A stretch of 34,032 nucleotides of DNA, taken from positions 1-34,032 of the forward strand of contig NZ_CAMPHN010000034.1 in the NCBI RefSeq assembly GCF_946885885.1, written 5' to 3'. The translations under genes were made by a program, and so were the position numbers. This stretch comes from an uncultured Pseudomonas sp. GTDB lineage: Bacteria > Pseudomonadota > Gammaproteobacteria > Pseudomonadales > Pseudomonadaceae. Shown in pieces: positions 26,552 to 34,032 of the stretch. Position 1 is the first letter of the stretch. Each line of letters begins with the position of its first letter. Under the pieces are notes generated by a model. The model made no database searches. It was given only the letters and a program-made list of their open reading frames with translations, and was not told the DNA's origin.

Positions 26552-27181
26552 ATGAGTGGACCCGAAAGAATCACCCTGGCGATGACCGGCGCGTCTGGCG
26601 CGCAATACGGTTTGCGCCTGCTCGATTGCCTGGTGCGCGAAGACCGCGAGGTGCACTTTCTGATCTCCAAGGCCGCGCAACTGGTGATGGCCACCGAGAC
26701 CGATGTGACCCTGCCGAACAAGCCGCGGGCGATGCAGGCCTTTCTCAGCGAATACACCGGCGCGCTGCCGGGGCAGATCCGCGTGTACGGCAAGGAGGAC
26801 TGGCTGGCTCCGGCGGCCTCCGGCTCGGGCGCGCCCACCGCGATGGTGGTGGTGCCCTGTTCCACCGGCAGCCTGTCGGCGATCGCCACCGGCGCCTGCA
26901 ACAACCTGATCGAGCGTGCCGCCGACGTCGCCTTGAAAGAGCGCCGCCAGTTGATTCTGGTGCCGCGCGAGGCGCCGTTTTCCAGCATCCATCTGGAGAA
27001 TATGCTCAAACTGTCGAACCTGGGCGCGACCATACTGCCGGCTTCGCCCGGCTTCTACCATCAACCGCAGACCATCGACGACCTCGTCGATTTCGTCGTC
27101 GCGCGTATCCTCAATTGTCTGGGCATCCCCCAGGACATGCTGCCGCGCTGGGGCGAGCATCATCAGGTCTCGGATGAGTAA
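26552..27181 (+). CDS. ubiX: Flavin prenyltransferase
   Basis: 209 residues. UbiX joins dimethylallyl phosphate to FMN, making the prenylated flavin cofactor of the UbiD decarboxylase in ubiquinone synthesis. Visible marks are [13 protein letters not shown] (FMN/phosphate site), [40 protein letters not shown] and [16 protein letters not shown]. The ATG 26552 is preceded by GAGAGTG; the in-frame extension upstream includes the REP hairpin and is rejected. The downstream lipoprotein gene overlaps by 8 bp. Confidence 0.95.
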   Translation: MSGPERITLAMTGASGAQYGLRLLDCLVREDREVHFLISKAAQLVMATETDVTLPNKPRAMQAFLSEYTGALPGQIRVYGKEDWLAPAASGSGAPTAMVVVPCSTGSLSAIATGACNNLIERAADVALKERRQLILVPREAPFSSIHLENMLKLSNLGATILPASPGFYHQPQTIDDLVDFVVARILNCLGIPQDMLPRWGEHHQVSDE

Positions 27182-27470
27182 GCACTGGAGCATACCTGCG
27201 TTGGCCCTGGCGCTGCTGCTGTGCGGCGGCTGCGCGACCACCCGCACGCTGGACGCGGCCAAGCCCGGCGCGCCTGTGGTGTATGCCGGCACGCGCCTGG
27301 ATCTGTATGCCTTGAAGGGCGGCTGCTGCGCGCAGGATCGCTTCGGCGCCGAGGCCCCCAGGTACCCCGGCCTCGACCTGCTGGCCAGCGCTTTGCTGGA
27401 TACTCTGCTGTTGCCGTTTTCCCTGGCTACCGCGCTGGGTTTGCAGTTGGGTGTAAGCGGCGGTCTTTAG
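27174..27470 (+). CDS. YceK/YidQ-like small lipoprotein
   Basis: 98 residues beginning inside the last codons of ubiX (8-bp overlap). The lipobox LCGGC marks Cys20 as the lipidated residue after a type II signal peptide. [16 protein letters not shown] and the closing [21 protein letters not shown] follow the YceK/YidQ (DUF1375) pattern. Residue +2 is Ala, consistent with outer-membrane sorting. Function unknown. Co-transcribed with ubiX. Confidence 0.82.
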   Translation: MSKHWSIPALALALLLCGGCATTRTLDAAKPGAPVVYAGTRLDLYALKGGCCAQDRFGAEAPRYPGLDLLASALLDTLLLPFSLATALGLQLGVSGGL

Positions 27471-27672
27471 CCGTTCGTTGCAAGGCTTGCGAATCGTAGG
27501 GAGGACATGCCGAAGGCTTGTCCGCCATCCGGGCGCCAGCGCTGGACAAAGCTTCGCTATGTCCACCCTGCAATGCGCTCTGCTAGCCCGGATGCAACCC
27601 GGGGAAAATCTATAGCCCTATAAACCGCTCCCGGATTGCGCTGCGCTTATCCGGGCTACTTTTCTCTAGCGC
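27471..27672. repeat. Intergenic repeats after the lipoprotein gene
   Basis: GGACATGCCGAAGGCTTGTCC (27504-27524 region) and GGACAAAGCTTCGCTATGTCC are paired hairpin units. GCCCGGATGCAACCCGGGG and CCCGGATTGCG...TCCGGGCTAC are the same family as at 3719-4250. No gene is supported. Confidence 0.6.
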
Positions 27673-27710
27673 AAAAAAAACAGGCGTTCCGCCGATTGGG
27701 GAACGCCTGT
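27673..27710 (-). terminator. Intrinsic terminator of the esterase gene
   Basis: Arms ACAGGCGTTCC (27680-27690) and GGAACGCCTGT (27700-27710) with a run of eight T on the minus strand (27673-27680). It lies 115 nt beyond the esterase stop. Confidence 0.92.
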
Positions 27711-27740
27711 AGGGCAGCGCTGCCTTGCGCCGCGTAAGGC

Positions 27741-27809
27741 GCGAATCGGTCCCTCTAACCGCTTCCGTGCATCCTGTCTGGAGCGGTTGAGGATGTTCGA
27801 CCGATTCGC
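27741..27809 (-). other. Long structured 3' untranslated hairpin after the esterase gene
   Basis: Outer arms GCGAATCGGTC and GACCGATTCGC pair perfectly; inside, AACCGCT pairs with AGCGGTT, with CCTC/GAGG near-continuing the stem. The structure lies between the esterase stop (27825) and its terminator. It might stabilise the mRNA or be a separate small RNA. Confidence 0.55.
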
Positions 27810-27824
27810 TACCGGGGGAGCCGC

Positions 27825-28892
27825 TTACTTGACTTTGCGCAGGATGAAGTCGGTCATGCTTTCCTGGGACGAGGGCATGATGTTCATCCGCGGGATGTAG
27901 TAGTTGCCTTTCAAACCAACGCGCTGAGCTTGATCGCGCAACGCTTTGGCATGGTAGGGATGGTGGTAAAGAATCCCGACGCTGCTCGGTTTGGTCACCG
28001 GTACGCTCTGGTTGGCGACCCACACTTCCGGGTCGGATGGGTCCATCAATCCGAGCAAGTCGACATCCTGTCGATAGGCCACGATGGGCGAGCTATAGAG
28101 TTCGTGCAGTTGGCTGATGCCGTAAAAGTTCTTCACCGCGCTCTCCATCGAAGAGACGGAGAAGTTGTACTGCTTGAACACTTCTTCCCAACGCACCACA
28201 TCCATGGACGATTGGGCTTCGGAACCCACGGCGGCCAATATACGGGTCGATTGGTGTTCTACCGGGTCGCCGCTATTGAGGTTGGCCATGTCGTCGTGGA
28301 AGGCCAACCAAAGAGCGGTGCTGGCGCCGGCTGAACTACCGATGGCGATGACTTTTCGTGGGTCGATATTGAAGCTGTCGTTGTGGTGCTTGATAAATTG
28401 CACCGAGCGCTGAGCGCCGCGCAGGGATTTGATCAAACCCACTTTGTCGTTACGCTCCAGCAACGGGTAGTTGATAGAGGCAAAAGCGACACCCTTATTG
28501 AGCAACTCGACGATCATTTTCCGATTGCTTTTTGTATAGGCCTTTTCCTTGCTGCCGGAAGAGAAACCGCCGCCATGGATAAATATCACCAAGGGCGTTT
28601 TGCTCTTGCTGGAGTAATTGGCCTTGGGCGTGAAGATATCGAACTTGTGTCGTGTATCCGGGCCGTAGGGCACGTCTTTGACGAAATAGGCGGAAGCCGA
28701 GCCCAAACTGAAGGGCGGGCTGCTCGGCGACAGGCTGAGGGCCGAGGCCATGGAGGGGATCAGCGCGCTGCCGACGACCGCTGTAGCCAGAAGCGCATTC
28801 TTCAGGGCGCCCCATGTCGGAGCGGATGCGGCGGATGCGTTATATCGTGATTTTTCGAGGGCGGCGGCATTACGCCTTGCAAATTTGAACAT
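27825..28892 (-). CDS. Exported alpha/beta-hydrolase (carboxylesterase/lipase type)
   Basis: 355 residues. The oxyanion motif HGGGF (106-110) and the nucleophile elbow GSSAG (Ser187) place it in the hormone-sensitive-lipase/BD-FAE group of esterases; a late HHPYHAKALRDQA holds the probable catalytic His. The N-terminus has an unusually long charged region before a hydrophobic core (LLATAVVGSALIPSMASA), with a likely signal cleavage near residue 51. The substrate is unknown. Codon use is visibly less GC-rich than the mpl-ubiX genes next door, and the flanks are AT-rich, so acquisition by transfer is likely. It has its own terminator. Confidence 0.85.
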   Translation of the reverse strand: MFKFARRNAAALEKSRYNASAASAPTWGALKNALLATAVVGSALIPSMASALSLSPSSPPFSLGSASAYFVKDVPYGPDTRHKFDIFTPKANYSSKSKTPLVIFIHGGGFSSGSKEKAYTKSNRKMIVELLNKGVAFASINYPLLERNDKVGLIKSLRGAQRSVQFIKHHNDSFNIDPRKVIAIGSSAGASTALWLAFHDDMANLNSGDPVEHQSTRILAAVGSEAQSSMDVVRWEEVFKQYNFSVSSMESAVKNFYGISQLHELYSSPIVAYRQDVDLLGLMDPSDPEVWVANQSVPVTKPSSVGILYHHPYHAKALRDQAQRVGLKGNYYIPRMNIMPSSQESMTDFILRKVK

Positions 28893-29358
28893 GACTGATT
28901 TCTCTCGATATGAGGACTACTTTTCAGTCGGGTGCAGTCATTCCGTGAGTCGGTAATTATTCATTCGGCATTCCCGCCAGATACACGCGAACTAAAACCT
29001 GAGGGCTGAAATGGAGGAGCTCGAATGGCGCGTCAGTCCGTCTCTCAGCGGGGCGGATAATGTGTGGATATATAGCGATTGATAAGAGCCGTTTGTCGAA
29101 ACTGCTAGCGTCAATATTTTGTTATTGCGTCAAAGTGATATTAATTTGACCTACGATTTTGCACGGTGCCACTATGCTTTTTATCGTGTTCTGCGACTTA
29201 TTTAGAGAAATAGCGTCAATAATTTGTTGTTTTCGTTAATTCGAGGGATGAACATTTGTGGTAAAACGGAACTTAAATTCCGATAAGCGGTAGTGCTGTA
29301 ACCCTGGATTCTTTATATATCCCGCCGATATCGGGCTGGTCGGCCTGGGGCAGGCGCG
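28893..29358. other. AT-rich spacer upstream of the esterase gene with direct repeats
   Basis: Base composition is clearly lower in GC than elsewhere. TAGCGTCAATA(T/A)TTTGTT occurs twice (29106-29123 and 29211-29228) in direct orientation, 105 bp apart. A possible 23-codon frame at 29011-29082 with GAGGG before it is not convincing. The esterase promoter is probably here but cannot be placed with confidence. Confidence 0.55.
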
Positions 29359-29606
29359 CTAGCAGGCTGTTGAAAACTACCTGCGTTGCCATTGCTGCGT
29401 TAAAAACAGGCCGGGACTCGGCGTCTTAAAATGCTCATTTACAACCCGTAAACTCGCGTGCGAACCCAGTCCGCTTTTGACCACTTCGTTCGCCCTGCGG
29501 GCCAGCCTGTTGCTGTTACTCCGCTGCGCTACGTTTCGCCTGTTTTTGTGGGGCCGCCATCGGCATTGCACTGGCTGCCTCGTCTACGTTTTTCAAGGCT
29601 CTGTAC
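29359..29606. mobile_element. MITE-like element, copy 2 (inverted relative to copy 1, right end decayed)
   Basis: The left end CTAGCAGGCTGTTGAAAAC matches copy 1 at 69-318 read on the other strand, and the interior shares GCGTTAAAAACAGGC, TGCTCATTTACA, CGTAAACTCGCGTGCGA, CCCAGTCCGCTT and GGGGCCGCCATCGGCATTG blocks. The right end reads CTACGTTTTTCAAGGCTCTG instead of CTACGTTTTTCAACGGCCTG, so its inverted repeat is damaged. Confidence 0.72.
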
Positions 29607-29966
29607 CCGTTATGTGTTGAGTCGTCCCGAACAGCTATGAGGTGCATGAGGAGCGGTAAAACGTAGGGTGGGTCGGGCCGCGCAGGTTAGGCGCGAACCG
29701 GGCTCAGGCAAACACCATCAACGCTCAACGCGCCGTAACCCACCATAGCGGTCCACCGATAAACCGCAATGGTGGGTTACGCGGCGCTCGAAATGCGTAG
29801 TGCCCTGCCATAATCAGCCCCAGCGCCGCTAACCCACCCTACAAAAACTGCGTGCAACAGGTAACTGGTACATAGCCTTTTTCAACGGCCTGCCCGCCGT
29901 GGGGGAATTCAAGGCGTTGCGGGCGCTGGTGCTGCAACTTTTTGACTGTCGCGGCTATGTCCGGAC
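29607..29966. repeat. Second hairpin element and a stray inverted-repeat tip
   Basis: 29663-29842 is bounded by GTAGGGTGGGT and ACCCACCCTAC, with an inner perfect pair GTAACCCACCAT (29735-29746) and ATGGTGGGTTAC (29769-29780). At 29878-29893, TTTTTCAACGGCCTGC is an isolated copy of the MITE tip, as if the original end of copy 2 had been separated from it. No gene is supported. Confidence 0.6.
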
Positions 29967-32555
29967 TCAGGCGTTATGGCTCGCCCATTGTTCGAGGTGT
30001 TCCGCGGTCATCGGTTTACCGAACAAATAACCCTGAAATTTATCGCAGCCCAAGTGCAATAAGGCGTCGCGTTGCTTGCGGGTTTCCACGCCCTCGGCGA
30101 TGACCTGCAAATTCAGGTTGTTGCCCAGCGCCACTATGGTGCGCACTATGGCGGCATCGCTGGGGTCGCTCAGCAGGTCGCGAACGAACGACTGGTCGAT
30201 CTTCAGGCAGTCCAGGGGCAGGCGCTTGAGGTAATTGAGCGATGAGTAGCCGGTGCCGAAGTCGTCCAGCGAGAAGTACACACCGTAGGCTTTCAGCTCG
30301 GTCATTTTGACGATCATCGCCTCCACGTCCTCCACCCAGTGGCTTTCGGTCAATTCCAGCCCCAGGCGCGCCGGATCGGCGCCGGTTTCCTGTAGCGCGG
30401 CGAGCACGTCGGCGACGAAATCGGGGTGGTGGAACTGTCGGGCACTGACATTGATGGCCAGGGTGATCTCGCGCATTGCCGGCATCTTCGCCCAGGCCGC
30501 CAACTGGCGGCAGGCGCTGTGCAGGACCCAACGGCCCAGGGGCAGGATCAGGCCGGTGCTTTCCGTCAGCGCGATAAATGCGTCGGGCACCACCAGCCCC
30601 CGGCGCGGGTGCTGCCAGCGGATCAGCGCCTCGACGCCGAACAGCCGGCCGTGGCGGTCCACTTTGGGCTGGTAATGCAGGACGAACAGCTGTTCGAGCA
30701 GGCTCTGGCGCAAATCGTTTTCCAAATCGGCACGGGCGCTGGCCTCGGCCTGCAGTCTGGGGCTGAAGTACCTCAGGGTGTTGCGCCCGCTCGATTTGGC
30801 TTCATACATGGCCAGGTCGGCGCGTTTGAGCAGATCGTCGACGGTATTGTGTTCATCGGAGAACAGCGCGATGCCGATGCTCGCGGTGCTGCTGTAGCTG
30901 TGTTCCTGCAAGGTATAGGGTGCGGCCAGGGTGTGAAGGATCTTGTGCGTCACGCTGTCGAGCTGCTGGATGGCGGTGTCGCGGTCGAGGCTCAAGTCTT
31001 CCAGCATCAGCACGAACTCGTCGCCGCCCAGGCGCGCCAGGGTGTCCTGCTCGCGCACGTGTTCGAGCAGGCGCTGGGCGACCTGCTGCAGCAGGCGGTC
31101 GCCCATGTCGTGGCCGAGGGTGTCGTTGAGGTCCTTGAAGTTATCCAGGTCGATGAACAGCAGCGCGCCTTCCTTCTCGTTACGCGCGCGCTGCGCCAGG
31201 GCATGTTGCAGGCGGTCGATCAGCAGGCGGCGGTTGGGCAGGCCGGTGAGCGTGTCGTAGAAGGCCAACTGGTGGATCTGCTCGAGGTTGCGTTTGTGCT
31301 CGCTGATATCGGTGGAGATGCCGCACAGGGCATAGATGCTGCCGTCCGGATGGCGCAATGGCAGTTTCACCGAGAGGAAGGTGCGCTCCTCGCGGCCATC
31401 CAGGCTACGATTGACTTCTTCGCATTCGACCCGTTCGCCGAGCTGCAATACGCGGCTGTCGTTGTGGTGCAGGTTGGCGACGGTCGGGGCATCGAAGAAG
31501 TCCTGGTCGCTGCACCCGATCACCTCGTCGCAGGAGCGGCCGAACAGCTCGCAGACTTTACGGTTGGCGTATTGGTAGTTGAGTTGCGGGTCCTTGATAT
31601 AGATATAGGCCTCGACGCTATCGAGGATGGTGTTCAGGCGTTGTTCGCTGGCTTTGATATGGCGGGTCTGGCTGGCCACCTGACGGCGTAGCAGCAGGGC
31701 CCCGCCAACGGCTGCGAGCAACAGGCCGATAAGAATGGCCAGCCCCCAGCGGACGGCTTTGAGCAGCGATAGCGCGGGTTGATTGTCGCCCCAGCGGTGC
31801 AGGGTCTGGTAATAGAACGAGTTGGGCGATTCCTGCCACTCCAGCAAGTAATGGTCGATACGCTCGAGCAGGTCGCCGTTGCGGCCCTTGGCGGTGGCAT
31901 AGAACAGCTGCGTCGGGAGAAAGATGATCGGCGTGGCGTGCAGGCGGTAGTAGGACGTTTGGGTGTTGCCAAAACGCTGAGTGGCCACCACCGCATCGGC
32001 CTGCTGGTTGGCCACCAACTCGAAGCCTTCTTCGATCCGTTGCACGGGTAGCAACTGTGCAGTCAGGCCGAAACTGTCGAGCAGCTCTTTCAGGTAATCC
32101 TCCTGAGCGGAGCCGGCCAGTACCGCGATGCGCTTGTCTTTGAGGTCGAGGATGGAGTCCAGAGGGACGTCACGGCGGCGATACAGCTGCGACCAGCTGA
32201 GCAGCGAGTGCACCTGGTGAAAGTCCAAGAAGCGGATGTGTGCCGGGGTCCGCGCGACATCCGGGAGCAGGTCGATCTTGCCGCTCTGGATCAGTTGCAG
32301 GCAGGTTTCCCAGGTGCAAGGCACGGCGATCAGCCGCCAGTCCTCCTGGCGGGCGATTTCGGTGAGCAGGTCGCCGAGAATGCCGGAGAGTTGGCCGGAG
32401 GCGGTGAGAAATATTTTCGGCTCGCTGGCATGGACGCCGACGCGCACATTGCGCTGTACGGCCATGGTTTGCGGGGAAAGGACAAGGGATAACCAGCAGA
32501 CACCAAGCAAAACGCCGAGACACAAAGGACGCGAAAACCGCGACATCATGGTCAC
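29967..32555 (-). CDS. Membrane sensor GGDEF-EAL protein (c-di-GMP synthesis/breakdown) with solute-binding sensor and PAS domain
   Basis: 862 residues if started at GTG 32555; ATG 32549 or 32546 are close alternatives and no strong ribosome site decides. Order of domains: signal/anchor helix (about 10-27), periplasmic SBP_bac_3 sensor (35-255), membrane helix (268-290), PAS (300-420), GGDEF (430-590), EAL (605-860). The GGDEF motif is intact (LGGDEF, 510-514), with the inhibitory site REQD (501-504) five residues upstream. EAL is intact (VEAL at 641-644; ELTES; DDFGTGYSSLNYLKRL in part; KIDQSF; AEGVE; QGYLFGKP). It may make or degrade c-di-GMP in response to a periplasmic ligand. A close paralogue lies directly upstream. 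Confidence 0.93.
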   Translation of the reverse strand: MTMMSRFSRPLCLGVLLGVCWLSLVLSPQTMAVQRNVRVGVHASEPKIFLTASGQLSGILGDLLTEIARQEDWRLIAVPCTWETCLQLIQSGKIDLLPDVARTPAHIRFLDFHQVHSLLSWSQLYRRRDVPLDSILDLKDKRIAVLAGSAQEDYLKELLDSFGLTAQLLPVQRIEEGFELVANQQADAVVATQRFGNTQTSYYRLHATPIIFLPTQLFYATAKGRNGDLLERIDHYLLEWQESPNSFYYQTLHRWGDNQPALSLLKAVRWGLAILIGLLLAAVGGALLLRRQVASQTRHIKASEQRLNTILDSVEAYIYIKDPQLNYQYANRKVCELFGRSCDEVIGCSDQDFFDAPTVANLHHNDSRVLQLGERVECEEVNRSLDGREERTFLSVKLPLRHPDGSIYALCGISTDISEHKRNLEQIHQLAFYDTLTGLPNRRLLIDRLQHALAQRARNEKEGALLFIDLDNFKDLNDTLGHDMGDRLLQQVAQRLLEHVREQDTLARLGGDEFVLMLEDLSLDRDTAIQQLDSVTHKILHTLAAPYTLQEHSYSSTASIGIALFSDEHNTVDDLLKRADLAMYEAKSSGRNTLRYFSPRLQAEASARADLENDLRQSLLEQLFVLHYQPKVDRHGRLFGVEALIRWQHPRRGLVVPDAFIALTESTGLILPLGRWVLHSACRQLAAWAKMPAMREITLAINVSARQFHHPDFVADVLAALQETGADPARLGLELTESHWVEDVEAMIVKMTELKAYGVYFSLDDFGTGYSSLNYLKRLPLDCLKIDQSFVRDLLSDPSDAAIVRTIVALGNNLNLQVIAEGVETRKQRDALLHLGCDKFQGYLFGKPMTAEHLEQWASHNA

Positions 32556-32606
32556 CCGATTACTAAGGGGATGTAACCACGATAGACAGATTCTCCGTCA
32601 TTAAGT

Positions 32607-32691
32607 GCGAACGATCCTGGGCTATCGGGGGCAGTCCGCCCAGCCCCGATCATGGGGTTGCGCCCCTCTAAATTACCGCTTTCCCGTTCGC
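32607..32691 (-). other. Structured leader RNA candidate upstream of the GGDEF-EAL gene
   Basis: An outer stem GCGAACG/CGTTCGC (32685-32691 with 32607-32613) encloses two hairpins: GGGG/CCCC (32663-32666 with 32654-32657) and ATCGGGG/CCCCGAT (32644-32650 with 32624-32630). CTGGGC/GCCCAG (32638-32643 with 32617-32622) pairs in a crossing arrangement with the second hairpin, so the two are alternatives. It begins 35 nt after the paralogue stop and ends about 52 nt before the gene. I do not recognise the class. Confidence 0.4.
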
Positions 32692-32725
32692 GGCAAAGGT
32701 GATTCTGCCCGCGCGGCGTGTGCTG

Positions 32726-34032
32726 TCAGCCTTCTATCCGATGCAGGTCATCGGCCGTCCAGCGCTCCAGGTGTTCCGCGGTTGCCGGTTTGCCGAACAG
32801 ATAACCCTGGAAGTTATGGCAGCCCAAGCGCAATAGGGCATCGCGTTGCTCCAGGCTTTCCACGCCTTCGGCGATGACCCGCAAATTCAGGTTGCTGCCC
32901 AGCGCCACTATGGTGCGCACTATGGCGGCGTCGCTGGGGTCGATCAGCAGGTCGCGAACGAAGGATTGGTCGATCTTCAGGCAGTCCAGGGGCAGGCGCT
33001 TGAGGTAATTGAGCGATGAGTAGCCGGTACCGAAGTCGTCCAGCGAGAAGCACACGCCGCAGGCTTTCAGTTCGGTCATCTTGACGATCATCGCCTCCAC
33101 GTCCTCGACCAGTTGGCTTTCGGTCAACTCCAGTTCCAGGCGTGCCGGATCGGCGCCGGTTTCCCGCAGCGCGGCAAGCACGTCGGCGACGAAGTCCGGG
33201 TGGTGGAATTGCCGGGCGCTGACATTGATGGCCAGGCTGATCTCGCGCATTGCCGGCATCTTCGCCCAGGCCACCAGCTGGCGGCAGGCGCGGTGCAGGA
33301 TCCAGCGACCCAGGGGCAGGATCAGGCCAGTGCTTTCCGCCAGCGCGATGAACGCGTCGGGCGCCACCAATCCTTTGCTCGGGTGCTGCCAGCGAATCAG
33401 CGCCTCGGCGCCGAACAGCCGACCGTGGCGGTCCACCTTGGGTTGGTAATGCAGGACGAACAGACGCTCGCGCAGGCTCTGGCGCAAATCGTTTTCCAAA
33501 TCGGTACGGGCGCTGACCTCGGCCTGCATCCTGGGGTTGAAGTACCTCAGGGTGTTGCGCCCACCGGACTTGGCTTCGTACATGGCCAGGTCGGCGCGCT
33601 TGAGCAGCTCGTCGACGGTATTGTGGCCGTCGGAAAACAGCGCGATGCCGATGCTCGCGGTGCTGCTGTAGTGGCGCGCCTGTAAGGTATAGGGCGCGGC
33701 CAGGGCATGCAGAATCTTGTGCGTCACGCTGTCGAGCTGCTGGATGGCGGTGTCGCGATCCTGGCTCAGATTTTCCAGCATCAGCACGAACTCGTCGCCG
33801 CCCAGGCGCGCCAGGGTGTCCTGCTCGCGCACGTGTTCGAGCAGGCGCTGGGCGACCTGCTGCAGCAGGCGGTCGCCCATGTCGTGGCCGAGGGTGTCGT
33901 TGAGGTCCTTGAAGTTATCCAGGTCGATGAACAGCAGCGCGCCTTCCTTCTCGTTACGCGCGCGCTGCGCCAGGGCATGTTGCAGGCGGTCGATCAGCAG
34001 GCGGCGGTTGGGCAGGCCGGTGAGCGTGTCGT
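32726..34032 (-). CDS. GGDEF-EAL protein, paralogue of the downstream gene (5' end beyond window)
   Basis: The frame runs from the window end to the TGA at 32726, about 435 residues, entering at DTLTGLPNRRLLIDRL in the GGDEF domain. GGDEF (LGGDEFVLMLENL), the I-site REQD and EAL (AEALIRW) are intact, as are ELTES, DDFGTGYSS, KIDQSF, AEGVE and QGYLFGKP. It resembles the EAL half of the next gene closely throughout, and the DNA of its first 260 bases in view is identical to the matching part of that gene. The tandem arrangement shows a local duplication. Its sensor portion is not visible. Confidence 0.92.
   Translation of the reverse strand, partial: DTLTGLPNRRLLIDRLQHALAQRARNEKEGALLFIDLDNFKDLNDTLGHDMGDRLLQQVAQRLLEHVREQDTLARLGGDEFVLMLENLSQDRDTAIQQLDSVTHKILHALAAPYTLQARHYSSTASIGIALFSDGHNTVDELLKRADLAMYEAKSGGRNTLRYFNPRMQAEVSARTDLENDLRQSLRERLFVLHYQPKVDRHGRLFGAEALIRWQHPSKGLVAPDAFIALAESTGLILPLGRWILHRACRQLVAWAKMPAMREISLAINVSARQFHHPDFVADVLAALRETGADPARLELELTESQLVEDVEAMIVKMTELKACGVCFSLDDFGTGYSSLNYLKRLPLDCLKIDQSFVRDLLIDPSDAAIVRTIVALGSNLNLRVIAEGVESLEQRDALLRLGCHNFQGYLFGKPATAEHLERWTADDLHRIEG

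Noticed and set aside
29011..29082. 23-codon frame with GAGGG before the ATG
   Set aside because: Too short, no known family and no support beyond a chance ribosome-like site in a spacer; kept only as a note.
32617..32650. H-type pseudoknot from the crossing 6-bp and 7-bp stems
   Set aside because: One connecting loop would have zero nucleotides, too short to span a stem, so alternative hairpins are more likely.
32607..32691. c-di-GMP-I (GEMM) riboswitch before the GGDEF-EAL gene
   Set aside because: GGGGCGCAACCCC loosely recalls the GGGACGCAAAGCC element, but the first hairpin, its GNRA loop and the second conserved stem are not in the right order.
315..34032. Long open frames opposite speA, dxs, eatR, eutB, btuB and the GGDEF-EAL genes
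   Set aside because: They mirror real genes in high-GC DNA, with low-complexity Ala/Arg/Gly/His-rich or Val/Gly/Asp-rich translations and no recognisable domain.
1..34032. tRNA, rRNA, CRISPR arrays, complete insertion sequences, prophage or restriction/defence genes
   Set aside because: No T-loop GGTTCGAATCC-type sequences, no regular spaced repeats, and no transposase, integrase or nuclease proteins were found; the mobile DNA is limited to MITE-like and REP-like units.

Overview
The window is high-GC proteobacterial DNA, almost certainly from Pseudomonas sensu lato. Evidence: the ethanolamine block (EatR-like activator, aldehyde dehydrogenase, permease, EutB, EutC) followed by mpl and ubiX, with ppa and an MtfA-type peptidase on the other side, and the run ribA - small membrane protein - cobalamin-binding protein - dxs. 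As far as I recall, both orders occur in P. aeruginosa. Pseudomonas-type REP hairpins are also present. It is not P. aeruginosa itself: the two blocks are joined here through yciH-speA, a btuB gene sits beside dxs, and the intergenic repeats differ. Species was not determined.

Layout. 1-72: probable 3' end of pgpA, ending at a 250-bp MITE-like element (69-318). 336-3718: periplasmic solute-binding-like protein, retropepsin-like protease, ribA, small membrane protein and a periplasmic cobalamin-binding protein (BtuF-like), all +. 3719-4250: repeats. 4251-6468: btuB (-) under a cobalamin riboswitch. 6507-8444: dxs (-). 8734-11144: yciH/SUI1 and speA (+). 11145-11745: no protein gene, but on the minus strand a short RNA-like unit with six GGA motifs, four in hairpin loops, ending in a strong terminator. 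This is the architecture of the RsmX/Y/Z RNAs that sequester CsrA/RsmA. 11746-14476: orphan sugar-binding-like protein, ppa and mtfA-like peptidase (all -). 14629-16224: a PP2C-kinase fusion whose phosphatase and kinase catalytic residues are all replaced. 16341-22367: GNAT, eutC, eutB, eat permease and aldehyde dehydrogenase (-). 22825-24723: eatR (+). 25045-27470: mpl, ubiX and a YceK-like lipoprotein (+). 27825-28892: exported esterase (-) with less GC-rich DNA around it. 29359-29893: second MITE-like copy plus other repeats. 29967-34032: two tandem GGDEF-EAL genes (-), the second cut by the window end.

How the genes fit together. Ethanolamine enters by Eat, EutBC (adenosylcobalamin-dependent) splits it to acetaldehyde and ammonia, and the dehydrogenase oxidises the aldehyde. 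Good sigma-54 (-24/-12) promoters precede both eat and the dehydrogenase gene, and a long inverted repeat between the dehydrogenase and eatR is a candidate EatR enhancer site. The cobalamin cofactor is served by BtuB and BtuF-like genes in the same window. Regulatory content is rich: cobalamin riboswitch, Rsm-like RNA, sigma-54 control, a structured leader before a c-di-GMP enzyme, and the pseudo-phosphatase/pseudokinase.

The most worthwhile candidates for new biology are the Rsm-like RNA at about 11471-11583, the doubly degenerate PP2C-kinase protein, the structured leader at 32607-32691, and the 260-bp identical tract shared by the two GGDEF-EAL genes. All calls come from reading sequence by eye; no searches or folding programs were run.
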